Notes: generated from the letters alone by a model not told the origin. Numbered from the stretch's first letter, positions 11,900 to 24,262 are shown. The stretch is 64,000 nucleotides of DNA from Puccinia triticina (GCF_026914185.1 NC_070568.1:5352001-5416000), one strand, 5' to 3'. Translations and numbers: made by a program.

Positions 11900-14213
11900 T
11901 CCGAGATGGTGGTGAGCTTGTGGAGGAGATCTGATGAGATGATTTTCGAGCGAGATGAGATGTGGTTCGGACTACTGTCGACGGAAAAAGAACGCAGGAT
12001 GGGAAAGTGTCAAGAGGACGGAGGATGAAGCAAGGCGCCGAAGAAGGAGGTGAGGCGAGCAGCGAAGGGAAAACACAAAAGCGTGGCCATTCGACTCGGG
12101 CTCTTTGACGTCAAGCCGTTCTATGCTGTCATAACACATCACATCACACCACTCACATCACTCCCCATCTCCCTTTCTGCCCTTTTTCCCATCCATCCAT
12201 CAGCGAATGCGCATTGCCTGCAGAGCTCTCGGATCGATCGGCGGACTTGGCGGTGCCACAGAGTGGTGCTTCGATTTAAACACTCTTTCTAATTCTAACC
12301 CCTACAAATCCATATTCATGATCCGACGAAGAACCACACCCCACGGGATGCCTGAAGGATCGTGTGCACAGACATCTGCTCTGAAAATCTGACATTGTCC
12401 TGGATTTTTTGGCGGTTGTAACCCCGATTCACCAGGGGTTTGAGGGAAATTTAGCAATTCTTTGAAGCTCAGCATTTGGAACAGCCCCAGAGGCTACACA
12501 GAAGTGAAGGCCCGCACTGTAAATTGAATTGAGCTCAGTGTTTTCCTTTGAATACCCCTATTCCAAAGAAGACCAGGTGTCTCCCACCCAACCATTATCT
12601 ACTGGGGGTTTGTATGATTTCTTCCAATGTATGTAGTCCCTTACAACCTTCCCAGTTTTTTTGATTGACATTCCACGGCCGGAACCAGGCGTAAAGTATT
12701 CTTCACACTGTATCTGTTGTGGTATGCCAGTAAGCCGCCTTGGCTTATCTCAGTGTTGATACATCTCACGTTCCTGTTAATTGTTGTCTTCAAAACCAGA
12801 CATCTGGTCAATTTCAGAGATTTTGCAATGCACAAATCTCCTACAGAGGTGTGGTGATCAACAGGGGGTTTCAAACCTCAAGATTCTGACATGCAGGCCC
12901 ATTGGACCATTTTGCAGGGCAACTTTTCAGGAAAATTATCCCCTGAAAAATTCAGCCTGAAACTGGGTGGATTCCCCGTGGCACTGAGAGAGCTCCAGAC
13001 GCCTCTGTATTATAAATTAAGACACCTATCAAAACTACAAACAGCACACATGAAAGCAAATAACCACAGGCTTAGGAAAACATTTCCCTATTTTACTGAA
13101 AATGAAGCTTTTGGGTGTGTAAACTGAGATCTGGGAGGCTCCCAGACTTGATGACAAATCATCCACTTGTTCATCTTTGAGCTCCCCAAATTTCATGTAA
13201 TAACTTTGGTTTTTTTGCTATTGATTTCACATACCACTTATATAGTGAGATGACAGGTATAATAGGGGGACTCAAAATAGAATTTAAAAAAACTTTGGAG
13301 CCCATTTTAAGGCATTTATGAACAACTTTTGAAAATTTGTTAAGCTGTCCACAGTTGGTTGTTCCTTGGCAATTAGAACAAGTTTTATTTTTTTGAAAAA
13401 AGTTGTTCATAAAGCCCTCAAAATGGGGTATGGATTTTTCTTAAAATTATATTGTGCCCCCCTTCAAAGAAAAATTGGAATATAAATAAGATCAAGCGTT
13501 CTCATTTTGTCTCTTGCAATTTTGAATTTCTTGTGGTATCAGTGGGAAGGAATCAGACCATGGGGGGTGAGAGAATTTTTCATCTAGAGTATCCACCTCT
13601 TTTTGAGAGGTCAATTTGTCCTGAGAAATGCAGACACAGCAGTTAGAGGGGTGGAGGTGTCACTTTATAATTTGCAAGTTGTTGAAACCGTGGACACTTC
13701 GAAGTTCGGGGGCCTGACCCCACCCCCCCTTCGGCTTCCCCGTCGTGAAAAGCCTGTCTCGCAGTCGCAGGTTCTCAGTTCAAGTCAGCTGAAAGGCTGC
13801 CCCACAAACACACCAACTACGACGCAGTGGCTGCGTGAATTGGAGTTGAAAATACACCCCAGTCGCTTTTGCTTTCGTTGATCTTGTGATGTGTATTCAT
13901 GTATTTGCTTCTCTCGTAACCCCTTGTCTCGAGGTTGCACGGATGGATAGCCTACCGTTTTCTCGGACTGATCATATCGTTGATAAAAAAATTACATTGT
14001 TGACACTACGGTCACATTGGTCAGACGTTCAATGTCATACACTTAGCTGGAACAGTTCTATCGCTCTAACTCATGTCTTCTCCACCGCTGATACATCTGT
14101 CGTTCTTTTATCTCGAACCTGCTGCTTGTGTTGTACCCCAAGTTTCCTTTCTTGTCCATTCCTTCAGTCTATTTCTTATGCTCGCCGAAGGCGGTAAATC
14201 CTGAGCAAACTCA
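11900..14213. other. Intergenic region between PAN3 and the secreted-protein gene
   Basis: No gene is supported. Near 13258-13350 a segment with AACTTTGGAGCCCATTTTAA and GGCATTTATGAACAA recurs near 21398-21465 (AACTTTGGAGCCAAATTTAA), so it is part of a dispersed repeat. The 300 bp before 14214 are the likely promoter and 5' UTR of the downstream gene. Confidence 0.45.
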
Positions 14214-16480
14214 ATGAGTTTTCTCGATTTTCCCCTTGCGATTGTTGGACTGCTAATAGTTTTTTCCCTCCTAGAATGTCAAACAAGTTCATCGCCCTCA
14301 AGTCCAAGTGGCTCAGGTAATATCACTCCAAGCTTCACAACTCCCGCAACCAACAATTCCTCCACATTGGCAGACTTTCGATATCCTTGTGCTCGACTAC
14401 CTCTCATGCCCGACTCGTGGCAGTCTTTGGACTTGGACAATTATTTAAGGAATTTCCCTGGCGGGAAAAATTTATCACTAGAGGTGCAAAACAGTCTTAC
14501 TTTCATGTCTAATCATTTTGACTTCTACGGGTATTGGTTGCTCATCCATTTTTTGGGACCATCAACTCATCCCATACAATATGCCTTCGCTATTTACAGC
14601 TTTTTGCAGAAAAGGTTGGAGCCACCAACTTCGAGTGTGGAATTGGAAAGATGTGTGACGCCAACCAGGTCTGGATTTGAATAAGTAGAATGAGGTAGCC
14701 ATCAAGATTCTGATTTGATCTCTGGCATTACCAGATATGCCTCCCGGTTCGTGGACGGGATTGGTACATACTTGTCGCAGCTCAAAACTGGAATTCATTC
14801 AGTAACCAAATGTACCAGGCAACAGGTTTTGCCTTGAGTGTTGTTGGAGGTCAGCAATCAGTGTCTAGACTTGTTAATTATCTCTAAAAGCGACTCTGAT
14901 GCTAACCATTAGATCTTTCCTTCGTGAATTATCGAAATTGAAAACCTCTCAGGCTTAGCTTCATCCATTGTAAAATAGGATTTCACCTAACCATGTCCAA
15001 TCAAAGAATTTCAAGCACTGCTGTTCTAACCCGTTTTTTCTTATGTGCATCAGGTTAATGATTATGCACCACATGAACCCGATATTATCATGATAGGCCT
15101 AGCATTTTGGAATGACTTCGCAGGTTTATGTGGAGCTATACCCGGCTTCGTGATTGAAACTGGATTCGCCTTTCTTGGGAGTACTTTGTGGCCCTTTATT
15201 CAGGGTGGTACCGGGTTTATCGCCGGCCTTATTAACACGTACCACAACCTAATTGCTACGCTTCCGAATGACGAATTCTCAAAGGTTGGTGCCCATTAAT
15301 ATCTATCAGAAATGTAGACGTGAGTGTTGAAATTGACTGATCACCACTTGTGCGATGGAAAATCAATAACAGACCAAGGATGTGCAATTTCTATTGTCAA
15401 ATGCCCAAATGAAAGCTCAAGCGCAATTCTCAAACGAAATGAAAAAAATCATTGACGGCGGTATCAGCACGGAAGAGGGACTGTATGGGGCCCTGCAAGG
15501 GGGTACATTTCTCAACGACAAATTCTTCACTGCCGAGTATTCAGAAGATGAAATAAAAAATGCAATTTCAGCTGTTGGCCGGGCACGACTTATTGCAGCC
15601 GTTTGGAAAGCAACCGTGATTAGTTATTCAATTATTTGTTTAGAAGCTCGTTTCGGTGTCACTGAAGTTCTTGCTGACATTATTCTACTCGAAAATCAGA
15701 ACCATTTCATAATACGAGGACATGTCAGTCATTTTTCCACCATCAACTGAGTTATTTTTCCACCATCAACTGAGTTATTTTTCCACCATCAACTGAGGCT
15801 CAAATTAATCCATAATTTTACGTTTTGGTCAAAACTTTAGAAACCATGCACTCAGGATGGACCAGATGGTGCTTTTCCCGACGAGGACGTCTTGTCTTAT
15901 TGCAGCCCAGATGGAATGTAAATTTAAAAATAAAAATTGACAAACAATATTGCATCTGCTGATTCCTGATATTTATTTAGGATGATGAATATTGTGCAGT
16001 CCCACGGAGGAAAATTGCTAGAAAGGTTTCCATCAGCCCCTCTACTTTCCACCAAGTATAACCTCACCACGCGGTACTTCGTTGAGCACTCCTGGGATTG
16101 TCAACAGAAGTATGGAAGTTACAATTACGATCCTTACAAGAACAAGTAAGTCAATTATCATTAGCTTCATTGAAAGGATATAATATCTATCAGAAAGACT
16201 GATGTTCATATCCCGCTTTGTTAAATTCGAATCTTTATGGTGAATTTTCTCATTCAGAATACTTCCAGCTAACCCGGACGCTGAATGTGTTGTTAGCCTA
16301 GCAGTTTGTGACATGACTCGAAAAGGTAGTAGATTTCCAATTCTCTTGTTGCCAATCTCATCATCAGCGTCGAAGCTCACCGGTGCTTTCTTCAATTGCA
16401 CACAAGATATACAAAAGGCGGCAAAGAGAAAGGGAGTGCTTAAAGCGTGTCGGGAAATTGGACAGCTACCCAAAATCTAA
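14214..16480 (+). CDS. Secreted cysteine-containing protein, probable DUF7872-type, 11 proposed exons
   Basis: The ATG at 14214 opens a clear signal peptide (hydrophobic core FPLAIVGLLIVFSLLEC) and a Ser/Thr/Asn-rich linker. Proposed exons, all phase-compatible: 14214-14483, 14600-14668, 14735-14849, 14953-14969, 15054-15284, 15373-15615, 15700-15723, 15841-15917, 15981-16145, 16258-16325, 16368-16480, giving 463 aa. Joined segments read NFECGIGKMCDANQ, ICLPVRGRDWYILVAAQNWN, then a hydrophobic stretch (FAFLGSTLWPFIQGGTGFIA), a conserved-looking DVLSYCSPDG and a C-terminal region with more Cys. From memory this resembles DUF7872 proteins of basidiomycetes; function unknown. Exon 4 is a 17-nt microexon. 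The 84-bp intron 15616-15699 contains no stop and keeps the frame, so retention would add 28 residues. Intron 1 (donor GTGCAA) is the least certain. Confidence 0.75.
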
Positions 16481-16849
16481 GTTTCTTTGGACAATAACAC
16501 TACAGCGGGCGCGGATCGCACAGGAAAAAACTGAACCAAACTTGGTGGGAGGCAGGAGTGCAAAGTGTGACTTCTCATCTGAGAATATATTTATCTACTG
16601 TAGCAATATGCAATTCTCTCATCTCACAAATAATGCCCAGGTATGCTTCGCTCATGATTTTCAAAATTGCATAAGATTTCTTTAGATAAGATCATAATCT
16701 GAATTTCGATGTAAAAAGATCTTATAACTGTGCTCAAGTGCAGGGAATTTCACTTTTTGCGCTACTATGGGACATGTGGTTTTTTGTTATGGTTGATTGC
16801 TGTCTATCGATATGAACATTCTCATGCTTTATTTGACGACACCTCAGGC

Positions 16850-17050
16850 GGAGCGGAGGTAGCGGAGCCAACAGATCCATCCAACCTCCGGGAACCGCGA
16901 AGCCGAAGGGGGGAGATCACCGGAGTTCTCCCTTTATCTTACACGTGGGGTTTATGCAAGCTTCACAAAGCCTCTTTGGAGGAGGGCACCGCAGGGTCTC
17001 TACGTATCTCACAGCGCTTCGCGTGAGGGCCGTCAGAAGAGGGACTAATT
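16850..17050. repeat. Hairpin-rich dispersed repeat
   Basis: Contains AAGCTTCACAAAGCCTC, a hairpin CTTTGGAGGAGGG, GCAGGGTCTC and AGAAGAGGGACTAATTAAG. This matches, with divergence, the repeat found complete at 60720-60835 and in parts near 24275-24330 and 24990-25050. It is non-coding. Confidence 0.5.
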
Positions 17051-17683
17051 AAGTTTGGGGCTTATGGGTCAACATACAAATACTCAACTCAGGTCTGGGT
17101 AGGCGAGTAGGCCTGATTGCATCGTACGCCATCCTTGTCGAAAGGCATCGAGTGGTATGCCACAGTCTTTCTCTTTCTTATGACTCGGGCGAATAACTCT
17201 CGAAGAGACACGTTTTATTTTATGAGGCCATGCTAACGAACGGTTCTTCACTTATCAGGAGAAAAGCACATGGACATTTCTCCTTTTCTTTGCTTCAACT
17301 TATTTACAATGATTCTAAAACTCGGCCTAATCCACATCCACCAATTAAAGCATTCACATTTTGTTTAACGGGGAGTTGAAGTTATGGAGATACATAGATA
17401 AAAGCAAGAAGAGCAGGACAACAGCACAGAAAGCTGATCGGCCAATACGCTTGCTATAGACCACTGACGGGAGAAAAAATGAGGTTTGTCAGACTCTTGT
17501 GAGGCAGAGTGCAAGAGCACATGCAAGAATGATATATCAACAGCTCACTATGTTAGGCTCTACAGCAGGTGAGGAAGTCCTAACTAGAATTCAGTGTCAT
17601 AACACTTGGTTGTTTTGGCACTGGGTACTAGGGTGTCCTACACAAGGTAATTTATAGGAAATCGATATCAATCCCCGGGATGA

Positions 17684-18181
17684 TCAGAGGGCAGGACTAC
17701 TAGCACTACTGACGGGTGGTGTTCCTGCGGGGTACGTGTCTGGAGGACAACACTTGGGTGTGCCCATACCTGCCACACAAGAAAACCCGTTATGCTCGAC
17801 CTTAGCGACTCGAACTTCCAGGGGTCCCGTTTGAATTCGGAGAGAGAAGAAGAAGAATGCCAGTCTGGTTAACTGATCTGATGCGCTGCTCGATTGATCA
17901 AACGGGGAGGAACATCACTCACACTCTGGTGGTTTTTCTGGGTTTTGGGAGATAGGATCAGATTCGTCGTGAGTGTTTTGGGTGGATTTCAAGGGTTTAT
18001 ATAAACGCCGTGGCGTGCGCGTGCAGCTCGGTTAATGAGAGCGAGAACGGGACTGACTGGGTTCGTTTCCAAAGGGACGGTCTTTGACCCGGCAAAGGCC
18101 CTGCTCCCCATCACAGCACTCGAAAGCAGCTGTGAGGTTGCAAACCACGGCCAACAGGATAACGGCGGCTAAAACGTTCAT
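17684..18181 (-). CDS. Small cysteine-rich secreted protein, candidate effector
   Basis: The ATG at 18181-18179 starts MNVLAAVILLAVVCNLTAAF, a textbook signal peptide with probable cleavage after the TAA-like residues. The exon continues FECCDGEQGLCRVKDRPF and ends at a GTCAGT donor (18057). A 288-bp intron with acceptor GGCAG joins 17769-17684, adding KCCPPDTYPAGTPPVSSASS and a TGA stop. The mature peptide would be about 48 aa with paired cysteines (CC, C, CC). Without splicing the frame ends soon after GNEPSQSRSRSH, lacking the second CC pair. The size, signal peptide and Cys content fit rust candidate effectors; no specific family is recognised. A TATA-like box lies about 85 bp upstream. 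The second exon is the less certain part. Confidence 0.55.
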
Positions 18182-18263
18182 AATTTTTGTTGGGGATGGG
18201 TTGTTGATGATTGGTTGGTTGGGAATGTGGAGCTGGGGGAGCAAGCCTGTTGGGAAGTCTTCT

Positions 18264-18272
18264 TATTTATAG
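18264..18272 (-). promoter_or_regulatory. TATA-like box for the small secreted protein
   Basis: CTATAAATA on the minus strand, 83-91 bp before the ATG at 18181. It sits in the 391-bp gap shared with the divergent transporter gene. Confidence 0.5.
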
Positions 18273-18572
18273 ATACCATTAATTGGCATCGCTCCTCCTG
18301 CGTCTCTGGTAGCTTCAGTGGTGTGGGATGTCCTGAGGTGAACTTGTATTTATGTTGGACCCTTATCGGCCACGTCAAGAGCCACGCTCGCCATGACCGT
18401 GGCAACTTAAGCTTCCTCCCCTGTTGGCTATGTACCCCCCGAACCCGACCAGCCACCCGAGGGCCAGATATGAGGTCATCAGGGTTTCGCCATCATCGGA
18501 GTGGCCATCGACGGTCAACAGCGGTCAACAGCCAAAGCTTCGACTCAGCAGCAGAAGAACGATCCGACGACG

Positions 18573-20937
18573 ATGAAATCCCCAACAGGCTCAAGCTCAG
18601 CACACCACCAGCGACCATTCCTGGTCAGCAGAGCAACGAACGAAATCACACAGTTCCCCGCCTACGAAGACATGGCCGCCACCTCCCCATACTCCCCCGC
18701 GAGGAACCACTTCAGCAGCCCATTCCACTCGCCAAGCCAGCACCAACACCACCAGCAACCCCTGCCATCATCCTACTCCCAGAACTTCTCATCCTCAACC
18801 ATCCAGTCAGCCGCAGCCGAACCAGCAACCCAGCCTCCACTGCCAGCCGAGCCGACCTCATTCAACCACCTCCTCAGAAACCTCTTCATCCAGCACAAGC
18901 CCAGCCTCTCAAACCCCCCGCGAACACTCATCCCACTCACCCTGCTCCTCTTCGCAGCCCAGCTCATCTCCATCATCACCACCTTCTACGCCATCCCATT
19001 CCTCATCAAGCTCGACCCCTCCAACCCCGCCCGATTCATCCTCTGGATCGCCTTCCCCCTCGCCGGCCTGCTCGTCCCCATCTACCTCGGCACCCACTCC
19101 GACCTGCGCACCCAACCCAGCCACCGGCGCACCTCCCCGATCACCTATGCATCCCCCATCCTCAGCTGCTCGCTCCTCTCCCTATCCTTCTGCCAGCCCA
19201 TCGGAGCCCTAGCCATCTACATCCTCGGCCTCGACCCCGGCGACTGGGACCCGAACCGCAGGCTCAACATCCAGGCCGCCGCGATCGTCATCGGAATCGG
19301 CTCCCTCTACCCACTCACCTTCTCCCTCAGCGCACTCATCCAATCCACCCGCTCCCTCATCCTCGACCAGATCTCCGCCGAAAACCAGCCGCTCATCAAC
19401 ATCTCCATCACCCGCCTCTCCAGACTCGCCGACTTCCTCGTCTTCCTCATCGTCGCCGGCTCCCCCGCAGCCGATCTCCACGGCCCAAACCAGCCCAACC
19501 TGCTCCGCAAACTCGTCGGGCTCTCGATCCCCGTCCTGCTCCTGTGCTCGCTGATCACCTATGTCCACGAGACCGACCGACCCGCCTTCGTCGACAACAA
19601 CCATCCCCTCTCCACCACCACTACCACCAACACCACCAACACCACCACCACCACCTCATCATCATCATCATCCGTCTTAACCCTGCTGAAGGCCCAACTC
19701 AATCTCTTCAAACAGACAATCGTCGAACTACCCATCCCCATCCGGCGGGTCTGCTACGTCGAAGTACTCAACTCGACCTGCTGGCTGACGATCTTCTACC
19801 ATGCCAAGCCGCTCGTCTCGCGCTTCACGCTTGTCGAACTCACCTCCAACGGCGCCAAGCTCACCGAATCTCTGGTCAGATACGCCGAGCGACAGGGCAC
19901 CAAAGCCATGCTCAACTTCAGCATCGTCTCCCTCATCGCCGCCCTCCTCTTGCCCGCCCTCGCTACGATCGCTACCACCGAATATCTTATCACCCGTCGC
20001 GGGAAAACTTGGAATAGGATCCGCAGAGTCCTTGCTCATGTCACTCCTAGAAACCTCCGGACTTTCGGCTTGTTCGTCTACGCGATCCTCATGTGCTCCA
20101 CCTTCTCCATCGAGACTGGCGCGGGCGCAAACCTGTTGATCTCTTTCCTCGGCCTCTCATGGACGGTATGTACGCCCCACACAACATCTCTACCCACATT
20201 CCTGCCAAACTCCAGAAAAAAAATTGACATAGTTTTTTTTTTTTTTGTGTGCGTGTGAAACAGCTAACACAATGGGTTCCACTCTCGTTAGTCATGGAAT
20301 ACATCCGCTCGATCGAGGAGACGACGATGGTCCGAGTAGAGGTAGCGGACGATGGGGGGAGGAGTTCGCCGGTGCCGTCGAGCCCGCGGCTGCGGATGCC
20401 GTTAGCGAAGCCCGAGCCGCGGCTGTCTGAGCAGTCTCCTCTGCTCGCGTCTCCGGCCCCGAACGAGCCCTCGGACCTGGCCTCGCTCCATGCCTCGCGC
20501 CAATACGCGACCGTCCGGGGCGGGACTTATCTGGCTATCTTCAACCTGGCCTCCATCGTCCCTCACTTCCTCGTAAGCCCATCCCCTCCCTGCGTTCCTC
20601 CCTCTCACTAACGCTCTCTTCCCGACCCTGGGGGAGGGTATAGATCACGATCATCACATCGACGATGTTAACGATCGTCCAACTCATCGAATCCTCCACA
20701 GACCTGCGCGCTCTCGTCCACCCCGGGGGGGACTCAGACGGAGGAGGCGTGGGGTGGCCGAGCAAGACGCTGTGGCTCTTCAGACTCACCGGCATCCTCG
20801 CCCTCCTCGCCGTCTTCTTCGTCTCCCATTCCATCGTCGTCCCTACCTCCGAGCTCGACTATTGGGACGAGATCCGCTTCCAGATCTTCGAGGACTGCGC
20901 CGATAGACTCGTCGTTAATCAGGTCGAGGACGCCTAG
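18573..20937 (+). CDS. Multi-pass membrane protein, sucrose/alpha-glucoside transporter-like (GPH/SUT family)
   Basis: Three exons, 18573-20165, 20264-20572 and 20644-20937, join in phase 0 and give 731 aa. The first ATG in the open frame is 18573; the frame is open upstream but without ATG. After a Ser/Gln/His-rich cytosolic N-terminus (about 115 residues) the first membrane span begins near residue 119 (PLTLLLFAAQLISIITTFYA), followed by about 11 more hydrophobic segments. Resemblance to SUT/GPH sugar:proton symporters rests on segment order: AQLISIITTFYAIPFLIKL, LAGLLVPIYLGTHSDLRT, CYVEVLNSTCWLTIFYHAKP, LLISFLGLSWTLTQWVPLSL and a final GTYLAIFNLASIVPHFLITI. The RxGRR loop of plant SUTs is only weakly represented (RTQPSHRR). 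A Thr/Ser/Asn run near residues 345-370 comes from a microsatellite. Likely a plasma-membrane sugar importer; substrate not predictable. Confidence 0.65.
19612..19676 (+). repeat. In-frame ACC/ATC trinucleotide microsatellite
   Basis: Runs of ACC/CAC and ATC units encode a Thr/Asn/Ser tract in a loop of the transporter-like protein. It keeps the reading frame and is likely length-polymorphic. Confidence 0.85.
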
Positions 20938-20939
20938 CC

Positions 20940-21810
20940 TGCTTCCCACCTCCTCGTTTCTTTCTTTTTGTGTAGCATGGCAGGGCGGGTCGTGGATCAG
21001 GGGTGGCGCAGACACTCACCTATGAGTGGAACACGAATCATCTGCATCTCTCGACTGCCTTACATCCCTTTCCACACCAAGACCTCCCCTCTAATCCCTA
21101 TCCCTGTTGTTTTTGTTGCCATCACGTAACCATTTATCTTTTGCTGATGTTTTGTTTGTTTTTCCTCAGCATCCATTCCTTTTTTGTTTGTTTGTTTGTG
21201 GCAAGACTGTATTCTCTCTAATCATGCTCCCCTTCTTCGACATCCCAACTCGCACCATCTTTTGCCTCCATTTTTTTTTTTTTTTTTTTTTTTTAGTTGC
21301 TTACTTGCAGATGTCTTGTATTTTAGTTGTTGTTCTTATTGGGGTATGTGTTCAAGGTGGACTTGGGGCTTAGTTGTATGTGGATGTAGGCTTCAATAGG
21401 GGGGTTCACAATTAAGTTTAATAAACTTTGGAGCCAAATTTAAGGCCTTTATGAACAAAATTTTAAATTTTTGAGAAAATGCACAGCAGCAGGTGATGCT
21501 GATCAACCAGTGCAATTTAAGTAGTGTTGTTATTTAAGTTGTACCTACTGCTCATCCACCTTTTCTCAACACTCATATGGTTCATCAACTCACAAATCTG
21601 CTTGACTCACCGTCCGTTTAGGTCTGTCTCCTTTCTTCTCTCTTTCATTATTGTTGTCAGCTGGGCTACTGTAATAAGTTAGAGCCCGGCTAACTATTAT
21701 ACCAGTGTTGTGAAACTTTACATACTAATTGTGGTGCAGAGCCCTGCGCATAAGGCAAAATAGATATTCATTCTTGAGTATTAGTTGCGGGTCTACAAAA
21801 CCAAAGTTGG
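20940..21810. other. Region downstream of transporter gene with poly-T and dispersed repeat
   Basis: A T20-plus tract lies at about 21271-21293. The repeat with AACTTTGGAGCCAAATTTAA at 21398-21465 is shared with 13258-13350. No gene is supported. Confidence 0.5.
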
Positions 21811-21816
21811 GGGGGA

Positions 21817-22488
21817 TTGAAAAGGAAGATACTGAAACAAAGCTTCACACTCACCTTGGAAGAGCTTCTCCTCATTGCGCCTAAGTTTTTACAGGAATTA
21901 CAGAACCTAGCGGACAAAGAGAGTAAACCGGCGGTTCAGAGTCAGAAATCGGGAAGGTGTGATCACAAAGATTTCTTGATGAACAAACACCAACAGTTCA
22001 ATTTCAAGGATACAGTCAGGCCCTTGTTAACCTACGCGTGTCCATTAGGATTTGTTGATATCTGGATTGGAGGACAAAAGGTTAAAGCATTAGTCAACAC
22101 GGGAGCTGAGATGAACATTACGCTGGAAACCTTGTCAATCAAATTGAAGTTAACTACCCGGCAAATCAGCATGAACATCACGGGAATAGGCGGACATTCA
22201 ACTCCAATTGTAGGATTAGCGGAAGTTATTCATTTTTGCATTGACAAAGAGGACAAGAAAGCAGCCAATTTCTTCATAGCTCAAGGGAAGGTCTACACCG
22301 TCTTGGGAAGACCATTTTTGGCCGGTCATAAAGTTTGTTTGGAGTTATCAAAAGCACAAGGAGAAATTCTGAGTTACGAGCTTGGGGACGGCAAACAATT
22401 ATGTATACCAATTTGCTCTCCAAAGGTTCCAGGATGGGAAATGGCGCCACCACGGAGAATTGCAGATCAATGTTTTAGCATACACTAG
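21817..22488 (+). pseudogene. Retrotransposon gag-pol fragment with retropepsin domain, catalytic Asp lost
   Basis: An open frame of 223 codons has no ATG at its start. It begins with a segment of the TLTLEELLLIAPKFLQELQN type that precedes the protease in several fungal LTR elements, then the aspartic-protease block VKALVNTGAEMNI and the distal VLGRPFLAG. The catalytic D-T-G is N-T-G here: GTC AAC ACG instead of GTC GAC ACG, a G-to-A change in the complementary T-C-G context. RT does not follow. At 22486 similarity passes into a non-coding repeat (GAGGCCAAGGCGGCTTTGCC) also found at 52717. It is an isolated dead fragment. Confidence 0.7.
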
Positions 22489-22792
22489 AGGCCAAGGCGG
22501 CTTTGCCGCTGCACTCCCAGGTCCATCTAAGCTTTATGGAATATTTGTGGTACTCATGGAGTCCTGGACTGTCTATTTATTATGATGCCGCAATTATACT
22601 CCTAGCCTAAGTCTGAAAATTGAAATCCTCTTCCTCAGGATATACACACATACTTTGGAAAGAGATTAATTGATTGTAGACATTGATCTGACCAGAGTAC
22701 TGTTTTCAAAGTTTTATATAATCCACAAGGAGGTGGAATATATTTCTATGATTGAGATCCCCAAGTTCTCTCAGACTGGTCTTTAGGCTGTA

Positions 22793-23254
22793 CAGTTGCG
22801 CACAGAATTCCACTGTACAAGGTTTTTGGCTGGTCCCAAATTTTGGGGCCCAAAACCTGAAAAATACAGTTTTTTCACGTTTTTTTGGGCGGCTGGGACA
22901 TGGTATGGTGTCCTAGCTATGGTTTTAGACCCACCAGACACTCCTGAAAGCACTGCATGACAGTTTCTGCCTCTATGTGTGGGTTGAGTGCCCAACTAGA
23001 AGGCATAAGTATGGGTTTAGGAGCCCATACATATGTACTTATGCCCGTATTTGGGAGGTGGGTCCCAAAATATGGGCCTTGAACAAACAAAAAAAACAAA
23101 ATTGGCTGGACCAAATTGGTTGCCACTTTAGATTTGGAATCTACACACTCTGTAGACTCCAAAAATATACTCTGTTAGAGTGCTGGACCCCCAACCCAGT
23201 TGGGGTTTCAAGTTTTGTGGGTAGCTCTGTACAGTAGAATGCCGGGCGCAACTG
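22793..23254. mobile_element. Tc1/mariner-like MITE with TA target duplication
   Basis: The left end is CAGTTGCGCACAGAATTCCA and continues CTGTAC; the right end inverted is CAGTTGCGCCCGGCATTCTA then CTGTAC. These are about 26-bp imperfect inverted repeats. TA lies directly outside both ends (22791-22792 and 23255-23256). The 462-bp interior has GGGCCC/TTGGG palindromic stretches and no coding frame. Confidence 0.75.
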
Positions 23255-23579
23255 TAGATGTACCTTTGAATTGATGTCAAATTATTCTCTGAATTAACAA
23301 TAGAATGAGCCTAAATGTACTCCAAACTTGTACTAATTTTTGGATTTGGGGGGGTGGGTTAGGAAGGTGGTCCTCCAAAAAATCTGGAGGGCCTATTTTA
23401 CTCTTAACTCCATGTTTGTTGGAGCACATGCCTAGGCACTCCAAAATAAACCAAAATGGGATGCACCCCACCCTGATTTTGGCTTTGCACTCCAGTGTGC
23501 AAATATGAACTGGAGTAGTCATCAAGCAGGGCACACCCCACTTGATGACCAGCTAATGTGCAACTCTCTCAATGAGCAG

Positions 23580-24262
23580 TACAGACCAGTCATTGAGCGG
23601 TGTGCAACCCGTCAATGGCTGGTACAGATCAGTCTTTGGGAGGTGTGAGACCCCTTAATGGCCGGTCCGACCGGTCATTGCAAGGTGAGAGATCAATGGC
23701 CGGCACAGGCCGGCACCAACGGGCCATCAAGAGCTATGAGACCCCTTGATGGCCGGTCCAACCGGTCATTGAGAGGTGTGAGGCCCCTTGATGACCGGTA
23801 CCGACCAGCCATCGAGAGGTGTGAGATCCCTTGATGACCGGTACCGACCGGCCATCAAGAGGTGTGAGACCCCTTGATGGCTGGTCCGACCGCTCATCGG
23901 GAGGTGAGGGACCCCTCGACGGCCGGCACCAATCGGTCATTGAGGGGTAGTACTGTACTGCGGAGTCCCCTTGGGGCCTCGATGACCGGTACCAACCGGC
24001 CATCGAGAGGTATGAGACCCCTCGATGGCTGGTCCGACCGCTCATTGGGAGGTGAGGGACCCCTTGACGGCCGGCACCAATCGGTCATCAAGGTGTAGTA
24101 ATGTACTGCGGAGTCCCCTCGGGGCCTTGATGACCGGTACCGACCGGCCATTGGGAGGTATGAGACCCCTTGATGGCCGGTCCGACCAGTCATCAAGAGG
24201 TGCGTGACCCCTCAATGGCCGGTCCAACCGGTCTTTGGGAGGTGAGAGACCCCTCAATGACC
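23580..24262. repeat. Palindromic satellite A array (CTCAATGACCGG family)
   Basis: About a dozen units of roughly 55-60 bp. Each is an inverted repeat: CCGGTCATCAAGAGG, a short GTGTGAG-type spacer, then CCCTTGATGACCGG. Stem bases co-vary (CAATGACC/GGTCATTG versus CGATGACC/GGTCATCG). Two units are longer and contain GTACTGCGGAGTCCCCT. There are no Cas genes and no identical repeat with unique spacers, so this is not CRISPR. Related arrays lie at 25055-25330, 51415-51668 and 57110-57625. Confidence 0.85.

Noticed and set aside
18215..20017. 600-codon open frame overlapping the transporter gene in another frame
   Set aside because: It has extreme Pro/His/Arg bias, no start context and is a by-product of GC-rich coding in the transporter frame, which has membrane segments and good splice joins.
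23580..24262. CRISPR-like regular palindromic repeats
   Set aside because: Units are degenerate, spacers are not unique, no Cas genes are present and the context is eukaryotic.
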